Source: CAZKWG01 sp964615375
GTDB lineage: Bacteria; Myxococcota_A; UBA796; CAZKWG01
NCBI GenBank assembly: GCA_964615375.1
Contig: CAZTOW010000054.1
Coordinates: forward strand, 1 to 63,282
Length of the DNA stretch: 63,282 nt
Reading direction: 5' to 3'
Positions 42,277-48,787 of the stretch are shown here, piece after piece. Under the pieces are notes generated by a model, which did not search any database, was not told where the DNA came from, and saw only the letters and a list, made by a program, of their open reading frames with translations. The translations under genes were made by a program, and so were the position numbers. Numbering within the stretch: position 1 is the stretch's first letter; each line of letters opens with the position of its first letter.

Positions 42277-42312
42277 GGTACTTGCTGGTAGCCGGGGGGA
42301 GGGGCTTAGTCA

Positions 42313-42939
42313 ATGCGTCTGCTGGGTCTGGACGAGGCTGGGAGGGGGAGCGTGCTCGGCCCCCTGGCGGTGGGCGCCTTCCTCTGGGAGGGCGAGGACC
42401 AGCAGATCCTGCGAGCGGCGGGCGCGGATGACAGCAAGGCGCTCAGCGCGCGGGCGCGGGAGCGGGCGCGCGAGCAGCTCGCGGGGCTCGGCCGCGGTGA
42501 GGTCACGCTCATCGAGGCGGTCACCATCGACCAGGGCAACCTGAATCAGCTCGAGGAGGACGCATTCGTCGCGCACATCCTGGCGACGCGCCCTGAGATG
42601 GTCTACCTGGACGCCCCGGTCCACCCGCGCGGGATCCCGGCCCTGATCGCCCGGATGCGCGCCCGCGTCGCCCCCGCCGGGCTGGACCCGCGCTGGGTGG
42701 TGGAGCCCAAGGCCGACGCCACGTATCCGGTGGTCGGGGCGGCCAGCATCTTCGCCAAGGTCGCGCGGGACGCCGCGATCGCCGCGCTGGGGCCGGTGGG
42801 CTCGGGCTACCCCTCCGATCCGGTGACCCGGGCCTGGCTGAGCGGCTTCCTCGCCCGCGGGGAGGCGCTCCCCGCCTGCGTGCGCACGCGCTGGGGCACG
42901 CTGGACGCGCTCCGCCAGCAGAGCCTGTTCGGCGCGTGA
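42313..42939 (+). CDS. rnhB: ribonuclease HII
   Basis: A 208-residue enzyme removing ribonucleotides and RNA primers from RNA-DNA hybrids. GLDEAGRGSVLGPLAVGA holds the catalytic DE pair (Asp7-Glu8). A further Asp is in VYLDAPVHP, and VGAASIFAKVARD is the conserved helix. Some features (GSVLGPL instead of GPLAGPV) resemble the archaeal/eukaryotic-type branch. GGGGGAGGGG lies 10 nt upstream of the ATG. Confidence 0.94.
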   Translation: MRLLGLDEAGRGSVLGPLAVGAFLWEGEDQQILRAAGADDSKALSARARERAREQLAGLGRGEVTLIEAVTIDQGNLNQLEEDAFVAHILATRPEMVYLDAPVHPRGIPALIARMRARVAPAGLDPRWVVEPKADATYPVVGAASIFAKVARDAAIAALGPVGSGYPSDPVTRAWLSGFLARGEALPACVRTRWGTLDALRQQSLFGA

Positions 42940-43622
42940 GCCTCGGGCTCTCGGTGCCGCTGCTCAACGAGGAGGCCCTCGTAGGCGAGGTCGCGCGCGA
43001 CATCCTGCGGGCGGCGGACGCGGGCGGGCTCGAGCTGCGGCTGGCGCTGGTGGACAATGGCTCCCAGGATGGGACCGGGGAGGCCATTGACGCGCTCGCG
43101 GTAGAGGACGCGCGTGTCCTGGCGGTGCACGTCTCTCCGAACCGCGGCTATGGCGGCGGGATCCTGGCTGGCGTCGAGGCGCTGCGGGCGGAGGGCTCGC
43201 CAGACGTGCTCGGCTGGTGCTGGGGGGACGGTCAGGTCGATCCGGCCGTGATCCCGGCGCTCTACCGGGCCTGCCAGGAGGGGGCGATGCTGGCCAAGGC
43301 GAGGCGGGTGGAGCGCCAGGACGGGCTCCAGCGGAGGGTGGTCACCACGGGCTACGCCGCCGTCACCCGCGCGCTCGGCGTGCGCACGCGCGACGTCAAC
43401 GGCTGCCCCAAGCTGCTCCGCCGGGAGGCCTGGGAGGCGCTGGCGCCGGGGCACACCGACTGGTTCCTGGACGCGGAGGTGGTGCTGGGGGCGGAGGCGC
43501 GGGGGTGGGAGATCGCGGAGCTCCCGGTGGTGATGCGGCCGAGGAGGGCGGGGAAGAGCAAGGTGCGGGCGGGGACGGTGCTGGAGTTCGCGGTGAACCT
43601 GGGGCGGTGGTGGTGGGGGTGA
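42936..43622 (+). CDS. family 2 glycosyltransferase
   Basis: A 228-residue GT-A enzyme of the DPM1/polyprenyl-phosphate sugar transferase type. SVPLLNEEALV opens the nucleotide-sugar-binding domain, DNGSQDGT follows, and the DxD-type metal site is represented by WGDGQVD. There are no C-terminal transmembrane helices, so it acts at the cytosolic face. The acceptor is unknown. It starts at GTG, overlapping the rnhB stop by 4 nt (GTGA). Confidence 0.88.
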   Translation: MSLGLSVPLLNEEALVGEVARDILRAADAGGLELRLALVDNGSQDGTGEAIDALAVEDARVLAVHVSPNRGYGGGILAGVEALRAEGSPDVLGWCWGDGQVDPAVIPALYRACQEGAMLAKARRVERQDGLQRRVVTTGYAAVTRALGVRTRDVNGCPKLLRREAWEALAPGHTDWFLDAEVVLGAEARGWEIAELPVVMRPRRAGKSKVRAGTVLEFAVNLGRWWWG

Positions 43623-43626
43623 GGGG

Positions 43627-44181
43627 TCAGCGCTCCTCTCCACATACAATCAGCAACTCCCGTTCCAGCGGCTCTTTGAGGGCCCAGCCTTTGGCGCGCA
43701 GCCCCTCCAGGACCGCCCTCAGCGATGGGATATGTCCATCCTTTCGCGCCAGCACAAGGAGATCCACGTTGCGGATGACCTGTATGCCCAGGTGCTCCGC
43801 AGCAACGAGCGCGTGCCCATCGTCGGAGAGGAAAGGTAATGAGCGGTGCAGGCAGATGAGGATGGCGTCCTTCTCCCCTGCATGCAGGTGTTGTGGGAGC
43901 CGGGCGCGTTCGGCGATCATCTGGCGCGAGCTCACCTCGATCAAAAGGCCGTCCGCAAGTGCGCGTTCGACCTCAGCGCTCCCTGGCCTGCCCGCGCCCT
44001 TCACAACGACTTCATGACACACAGACGTTGGTACGAGCGGGACGAAGTAGGTCCATAACAGCTCGAAGAGCCCGGCCTTCGCCAGGATGATCAGGGTGCA
44101 GGCGTCGACGACGACGAGCGGCCGAGGAGGCCCTCCAGGGCTTCGACTCCCCTGGCTACCTGATCCGGCTCGTACTCCCAA
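43627..44181 (-). CDS. DUF3368 (PIN-like) toxin of a UPF0175/DUF3368 pair
   Basis: The conserved protein begins with LVVVDACTLIILAKAGL and continues with VPTSVCHEVV, a central GEKDAI and LLSDDGHALVAAEHLGIQV. The latter part (VLEGLRAKGWALKEPLERELL) matches the DUF3368 PIN-like family throughout. These are predicted ribonuclease toxins encoded after UPF0175 antitoxins, as here. No ATG or GTG precedes the conserved start closely. The annotated start is a TTG at 44181 lying inside the antitoxin gene, so the N-terminus is uncertain. It is convergent with the GT2 gene, with 4 bp between stops. Confidence 0.75.
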   Translation of the reverse strand: MGVRAGSGSQGSRSPGGPPRPLVVVDACTLIILAKAGLFELLWTYFVPLVPTSVCHEVVVKGAGRPGSAEVERALADGLLIEVSSRQMIAERARLPQHLHAGEKDAILICLHRSLPFLSDDGHALVAAEHLGIQVIRNVDLLVLARKDGHIPSLRAVLEGLRAKGWALKEPLERELLIVCGEER

Positions 44182-44405
44182 GGCGAGATCCCCTGTTCCG
44201 CCATCTTCTCCATGAACTCCGCTACCGACATCTGAGCGAGCTCGGCGGCGCGGCTGTACCCCACCTGCTTGCGGCGCACCTTGTCCAGAAGCCACAAGAG
44301 GCGCAGCTCTATTGCCAGTTGCCTCGTCTTCTCTGGAGGAGCCGACATGGTCTCCTCCGGGAGCCTGACCAGAACCTCTGTCGACGCTCGTTGCGTGCGG
44401 GCCAT
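44091..44405 (-). CDS. UPF0175-family antitoxin
   Basis: A 104-residue protein. VLVRLPEE near the N-terminus and the helix-turn-helix-like YSRAAELAQMSVAEFMEKMAEQGI are UPF0175 features. It would repress its operon and neutralise the DUF3368 partner. The ATG at 44405 has no good ribosome binding site, whereas an internal ATG at 44348 has GGAGG 5 nt upstream. The family-conserved VLVRLPEE favours the longer form, but both may be made. Confidence 0.8.
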   Translation of the reverse strand: MARTQRASTEVLVRLPEETMSAPPEKTRQLAIELRLLWLLDKVRRKQVGYSRAAELAQMSVAEFMEKMAEQGISPWEYEPDQVARGVEALEGLLGRSSSSTPAP

Positions 44406-44475
44406 GGCGCGCCACAGTAGAATCCTCGTCGACGGACTATCGTGCCCGGGTCGGGATGTCTACTTCTCCAATTGC

Positions 44476-44503
44476 AGGTTACCACGCCCCGGCATACCGT
44501 CAA
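44476..44503 (-). promoter_or_regulatory. sigma70-type promoter of the UPF0175/DUF3368 pair
   Basis: On the minus strand TTGACG (44498-44503) and TAACCT (44476-44481) are separated by 16 bp, about 70 bp upstream of the antitoxin start. The rest of the 150-bp gap up to the RNase HI gene holds nothing else I can identify. Confidence 0.5.
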
Positions 44504-44555
44504 GTCTGAACCGCGACGAATCTTACCGCGCGGTGGAGTCGGGCCTGCAACCGGC

Positions 44556-45326
44556 CTAACCACGTCGCCCCCGGCTCTCCTCCATCCCCCGCCCCGCGAG
44601 CGCGTCCGCGCGCTCGTTCTCGGCGATGCCGACGTGTCCCGCCAGCCAGCTCAGCTTCACCTTGCGGGCGGCCAGCCGGGGCTTGATCCGGGCGATGATC
44701 TCCCGGTTGGCGTTGGCCTTCCAGTTCTTCGCCAGCACGCCCTCGGCGTACTGGCTGTCGGTGAAGAGGCGCACGGGGGCGCCGGCCTCCACGCCGGCCT
44801 GGTCCAGCAGGTCGAGCGCGATCTCCACCGCGGTCAGCTCGCCGATGTTGTTGGTGCCCATGCCGAGGGCTTTGTAGCCCTCGAGCAGGCGACCGTCGGG
44901 CAGCTTGACCACCGCGCCCGCCCCGCAGGGTCCGGGGTTCCCCTTGCAGGCCCCGTCGGTGAAGCAGATCGTCGTCTCCGGCGAGATGCCGTCCAGCACG
45001 CCCTGGAAGTGGTTCTTCGCCGCCGCGGCCTGCGCCGCTGTGCGCGTGCCCGCGCTCCCGAAGCCGCTGCCGCGCCGCCCGCCGCCGCTCCCGCCGCCGC
45101 CTCCGCCAGGCTCCGCCGCCTCTCCGGGGGGGAGCTCGATCGGGCTCTCGCCGGCCTTCAACCGGAGCTTGTCCAGCCCGCCGCTGTAGATCTTCTCGCC
45201 GGCCGCGCCCCGGTAGCGCAGCGGCACCCGGCCGCCCTGCACCACGGGCTGACCCGCCGCGTCCACCTCGACCCACACGTCCTGTGGGCCCTTCTGACCG
45301 TTGAACGTCGCCTTCACCCAGGGCAT
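44556..45326 (-). CDS. RNase HI with an additional N-terminal domain
   Basis: A 256-residue protein. Residues ~115-250 are an RNase HI with the full active site: Asp124 (FTDGACKGNPGP), Glu163 (NNIGELTAVEIAL), Asp190 (LFTDSQYA) and Asp241 (ENERADALAG), plus His231. It hydrolyses RNA in RNA-DNA hybrids. The first ~68 residues form a small beta-rich module (VWVEVDAAGQPVVQGGRVPL) that I cannot assign. It is joined by a long Gly/Ser linker and is not the usual eukaryotic hybrid-binding domain by eye. It is separated from the GT-radical SAM gene by 23 bp. Confidence 0.88.
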   Translation of the reverse strand: MPWVKATFNGQKGPQDVWVEVDAAGQPVVQGGRVPLRYRGAAGEKIYSGGLDKLRLKAGESPIELPPGEAAEPGGGGGGSGGGRRGSGFGSAGTRTAAQAAAAKNHFQGVLDGISPETTICFTDGACKGNPGPCGAGAVVKLPDGRLLEGYKALGMGTNNIGELTAVEIALDLLDQAGVEAGAPVRLFTDSQYAEGVLAKNWKANANREIIARIKPRLAARKVKLSWLAGHVGIAENERADALAGRGMEESRGRRG

Positions 45327-45349
45327 GAGCCGCCTCCGAGCGGCCCGCC

Positions 45350-47614
45350 TTAACGGGTCTCCGCGACCTCGCCCACGCGGAAGGGCAGGCTGGTCGAGGT
45401 CTGAAACTCGTAGAGCGAGTGGTTGAAGCAGCCCACGCCGCAGCCCTCGTGAAACATGCGCTCGCGGAAGCCCTGCACCTCGGGCGAGCGCCAGAGCTCG
45501 GACAGCGGGCGCTCGAAGACGTTGCCGACGGTCAGACCCTCGCCGCCCCACACGCAGCAGGGCAGGAGGCGACCGTCGTAGGTCACGCCGTACTGGTCGA
45601 TGAAGCCGAGGCAGCGCACCGCGCTCCGCGCGCCCTGGTGGTAGCGCAAACCCTCCTCGTAGTAGGCGCGCCGGGCGGCGACCTCGTCCTCGCGGGCGGC
45701 GATGAAGGCCACGGCCTCGCGGAAGCGCGCCTGGTCCTCCTCGCGCTGCAGGGTGAGGTCCGGGGCGTCGTTGACCGGCCAGAAGTCGAAGCGCGCGCCC
45801 ATGCGGGTCGCCAGCTCGTAGATCGCGGTCAGCTCGCCCAGGTTCTCGCGGGTGACGACGAAGTAGACGCTGGCCGGGATCCCAGCCGCCAACGTGCCCT
45901 CCAGCGCGGAGACGGTCTTCCGCCAGGCTCCCTTCTGGCCGCGGAGCCGGTCGTGGGTGGGCTCGAGCCCGTCCAGCGAGAAGCTGAGCGAGCTCACGCC
46001 GCTGCTGACGAGCTCGTCCCAGCGCGCGTCGTGGCGGGTGCCGTTCGTCGTGATGTTCACGTCCAGGCCGCGCACGCGGGCCTCCCGGACCACGCGGAAG
46101 AGCTCGGGGTGGAGGAAGGGCTCGCCGCCGGTGAGCACGAGCGTGCGCGTGCCGATGGCGACGGCCTCGTCCAGGAGCGGGAGGACGCGCTCCAACGGCA
46201 TGTGGACGTGGCCCTCCCAGAGGTCGCAGAAGGCGCAGCGCAGGTTGCAGCCGCGGTTCAGGAGCAGGAGCAGGGTCAGCGGCTTGCTGGGCGTCCGCGG
46301 CGGCAGGTGGGCGTCGACGGGCGCGAGCACGCGCGGCGCTGGCCCCTGGAGGAGTCGGTCGTTCCAGTCCTCTCCGCGACCCTCGCCCGCATAGAGGCTG
46401 AGGTAGGCCCGACCGACGGCGTCCCAGTCAAAGCGGGCGGCGAAGGTGGCGGCACGCGCCCCGAGCCGGGCGCGCTCGGCGGGGTCCAGGAGCAGGCGGT
46501 GGGTCGCCTCGGCCATCGCGTCCGCGCCCTCGGCCACCACCATCTCGTCGGTGAAGCGGATCCCCTCGGCGCCCTTCGCCGTGGTCACCACCGGCCGCCC
46601 CGCCGCCATGTACTCCAGGAGCTTCATGCGCGTCCCGCCCCCGGCGGTGATCGGGCAGAGGCAGAGGTCGGCGGCGGCGACGTGGCGGGCGAGGTCGCCT
46701 ACGGGCCCCGAGAAGATCACCGCCGGGTGAGCGTAGTAGGTGGGAGGGCCGAGGCCGGTGATCAGCACGCGCAGGTCGGGCAGGCGGGGGAGCAGGCGGG
46801 GGAGGAGCTGCTCCACGATGATGCGCACGGCCTCGGTGTTCGGCCAGTAATGCAGCGTGCCGTGGAAGAAGAGCAGCGGCGCGCGCGGGTCGAGGCCGTA
46901 GCGCCGGGCGATCTCCTCGCGGGCCCGCCGGTGCTCGCGCGCCTCCCGCTGGAAGGGGGCGAGCTCGACGCCGTGCGGGATCACCGTCACGTTTCGCGCG
47001 TCCACCCCCGCGTCCACCATGCGGCGCCGGTCGTCCGCGCTGACCGCGATCACCTCGTCGACGGCGCGCAGCAGGCCGAGCTCCACACGGCGGGCGTGTT
47101 CCACGGGGAACCCGAACTCGGCGAGGCGCTCCCACTCGACGTTGTGCTCTACGATGCTCACCCGCGGACGCCGCCCTCCTCCGCGCGCCCGCAAGGCGCC
47201 GAGCGCGCGAGAGGCCAGGAGCCCGGGTGCCGCGAAGCCAGGGAACTCCGCCTGGAAAACGTCGATCCCCTCCAGGCGCCCCACCTCCAGCGCGCGCCCC
47301 CACCAGACCGGGTCGAAGAGCGGTCGGTAGAGGAAGGTCTCCTCCTGCGGGTAGCCGAGGCGCTGGCAGAGCCGCTCGGAGAGCGCGCCGAGCCGGGGCA
47401 GGGGCGGCCACTCTTCGGCCGCGCGGAATCGAGGGGGGAAGGGGATCTCCTCGCGCTGGCCCTCGGTGAAGCGCAGGTAGCGGTCCCGGTCGTCCGTCAC
47501 GACGAAGCAGGGGGCGCCCGCGCGTGAGAGCGCCTCCGCGGTGCGCACCACCTTGACCGCCGCGCCGTGGTTGGTGGGGAACAGGTCCCCGCGGGTCAGG
47601 ATGCAGACGCGCAC
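45350..47614 (-). CDS. fusion: GT4-type glycosyltransferase + radical SAM/SPASM enzyme
   Basis: A single frame of 754 residues. Residues 1-~405 are a GT-B glycosyltransferase (CAZy GT4-like). It opens with VCILTRGDLFPTNHGAAVKVV, has VIPHGVEL in the middle, and GGGTRMKLLEYMAAGRPVV as the nucleotide-sugar-binding helix. Residues ~445-660 are a radical SAM domain with the cluster motif CNLRCAFC (Cys456, 460, 463), followed by TGGEPFLHPELF and TTNGTR. The C-terminal ~80 residues carry SPASM-type cysteines (CLGFIDQYG, LLPCCVWGG, GCGVGCF). SPASM enzymes usually modify peptides; no precursor peptide was found here. The GTG start has GAGG 8 nt upstream; a GTG at 47656 is an alternative. Confidence 0.88.
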   Translation of the reverse strand: MRVCILTRGDLFPTNHGAAVKVVRTAEALSRAGAPCFVVTDDRDRYLRFTEGQREEIPFPPRFRAAEEWPPLPRLGALSERLCQRLGYPQEETFLYRPLFDPVWWGRALEVGRLEGIDVFQAEFPGFAAPGLLASRALGALRARGGGRRPRVSIVEHNVEWERLAEFGFPVEHARRVELGLLRAVDEVIAVSADDRRRMVDAGVDARNVTVIPHGVELAPFQREAREHRRAREEIARRYGLDPRAPLLFFHGTLHYWPNTEAVRIIVEQLLPRLLPRLPDLRVLITGLGPPTYYAHPAVIFSGPVGDLARHVAAADLCLCPITAGGGTRMKLLEYMAAGRPVVTTAKGAEGIRFTDEMVVAEGADAMAEATHRLLLDPAERARLGARAATFAARFDWDAVGRAYLSLYAGEGRGEDWNDRLLQGPAPRVLAPVDAHLPPRTPSKPLTLLLLLNRGCNLRCAFCDLWEGHVHMPLERVLPLLDEAVAIGTRTLVLTGGEPFLHPELFRVVREARVRGLDVNITTNGTRHDARWDELVSSGVSSLSFSLDGLEPTHDRLRGQKGAWRKTVSALEGTLAAGIPASVYFVVTRENLGELTAIYELATRMGARFDFWPVNDAPDLTLQREEDQARFREAVAFIAAREDEVAARRAYYEEGLRYHQGARSAVRCLGFIDQYGVTYDGRLLPCCVWGGEGLTVGNVFERPLSELWRSPEVQGFRERMFHEGCGVGCFNHSLYEFQTSTSLPFRVGEVAETR

Positions 47615-47640
47615 GACCTTGGCCTCGGCTTGCAGGATAA

Positions 47641-47668
47641 CGTCCAGGCTCCACACGTCACCTGGACG
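47641..47668. promoter_or_regulatory. inverted repeat in the divergent GT-rSAM / pseudo-receiver intergenic region
   Basis: CGTCCAGG (47641-47648) and CCTGGACG (47661-47668) form a perfect 8-bp inverted repeat with a 12-bp spacer, midway between the two divergent starts. The geometry fits a dimeric regulator binding on one DNA face. The regulator is unknown. Confidence 0.45.
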
Positions 47669-47736
47669 CGATAGGCTGCACTGGCGAAGCCAGGGAGAGA
47701 GCGGAGGCTCGCGCGAAGGATCGGGGCGGCAGGGGG

Positions 47737-48765
47737 ATGGTCGAGGAGAGGAGGCCGGTGCTGGTGTGGCTGGGGGCGTCGCCTGCGCGGGAGCTGCGGG
47801 GGGCGCTCGACGGGCTCGTTCGCCTCTCGGAGGGCTGGACGCCCGGCGCGGCGCTGGTGGTGGCCTGGGCCGACTCGGGCACGGAGGTGCTGGACGGGCT
47901 CCCGCGGGAGCGCCCGGAGGTGCTGGCCGTCTGTTCGGGAAGCCCGCGCGTCCGGGACCGGCTGGCCTGGATCCGAGCTGGGGCGGCGGATCTGGTCGGC
48001 GTGACCAGCCTGATCCCCGCCCTGGAGAAGCGGGTGGGCGCGCTGCCTGCGCCTGCTCCTCCGCCTGCTCCTCCGCCACCTGCTCCGCCCCGCGCCCCCG
48101 TGCTGCCGAAGCAGGCACGAAAGGTGGAGCTCAAAGAGGAGCCGGCTGCTCCGCCGCCTCCTGCTCCTGCACCGCCTCCGCCTCCTGCTCCCGCACCTCC
48201 ACCACCCGCACCCGCTCCGCCTCCGCCCGCGCCTGCGCCTCCGCCCGCGCCTTTCGCGCCCATCGCGCTCCCGCCCGCCGAGCCCGTAGCGGAGGCCGAG
48301 CACACCCTGTCTGCGCTCGCCCGCTACGTGCGCGACCGGCGGGCCCTCGCGGCGCTGCTCTCCAAGGGGGGAGAGCGTGCGCTGCTGGCGCTGCTGCACG
48401 AGCGCGACCAGCTCGTCCGCGGCGCTGCGGTCGATCCCTACGGGCAGCGCGCAGGGAGCCCTCCGGGATGGACGGTGGGGTTGAGGCCCGCCTCGGACCC
48501 GGGTGAGGACGCGGACCTGGCGCTGGGGACGGTGCTCGGGCTCGGCCGGGACGCGCTGACGCTGCGGGTGGATCGGCCCCGCGCGCCGCGGGAGCGCCTG
48601 GTGATGGACGTCAGCACGGGCGAACAGGGTCACTGGCAGCTCCTCCTGGAGTGCCGGTGGCAGCGGCGGATCTCCGCGCAGCGCTGGCTGGTCGGCGCGC
48701 TCATCCTCAAGGTCCGGCGGCGCGACGACGCGCCCGACGCGACGGGGCAGGAGGACGCGCGTTAA
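47737..48765 (+). CDS. pseudo-receiver protein with Pro-rich linker and PilZ-like C-terminus
   Basis: A 342-residue soluble protein. Residues ~1-100 resemble a CheY-like receiver (RDRLAWIRAGAADLVG corresponds to the usual GAxDY segment), but no phospho-acceptor Asp is evident. A Pro/Ala linker of ~90 residues follows. The C-terminal ~140 residues end in a beta-rich part (LGTVLGLGRDALTLRVDRP, then QLLLECRWQRRI) reminiscent of a PilZ domain, without the RxxxR c-di-GMP motif. Assignment of both domains is tentative. It starts at ATG after AGGGGG and is divergent from the fusion gene. Confidence 0.6.
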   Translation: MVEERRPVLVWLGASPARELRGALDGLVRLSEGWTPGAALVVAWADSGTEVLDGLPRERPEVLAVCSGSPRVRDRLAWIRAGAADLVGVTSLIPALEKRVGALPAPAPPPAPPPPAPPRAPVLPKQARKVELKEEPAAPPPPAPAPPPPPAPAPPPPAPAPPPPAPAPPPAPFAPIALPPAEPVAEAEHTLSALARYVRDRRALAALLSKGGERALLALLHERDQLVRGAAVDPYGQRAGSPPGWTVGLRPASDPGEDADLALGTVLGLGRDALTLRVDRPRAPRERLVMDVSTGEQGHWQLLLECRWQRRISAQRWLVGALILKVRRRDDAPDATGQEDAR

Positions 48766-48787
48766 GGTCCCTGGGCTGGAGAACTCC

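Noticed and set aside
47615..48118. Extending the GT-radical SAM gene to an ATG at 48118
   Set aside because: This would add a Pro/Arg-rich segment overlapping the divergent pseudo-receiver gene; the glycosyltransferase fold begins at the GTG at 47614.
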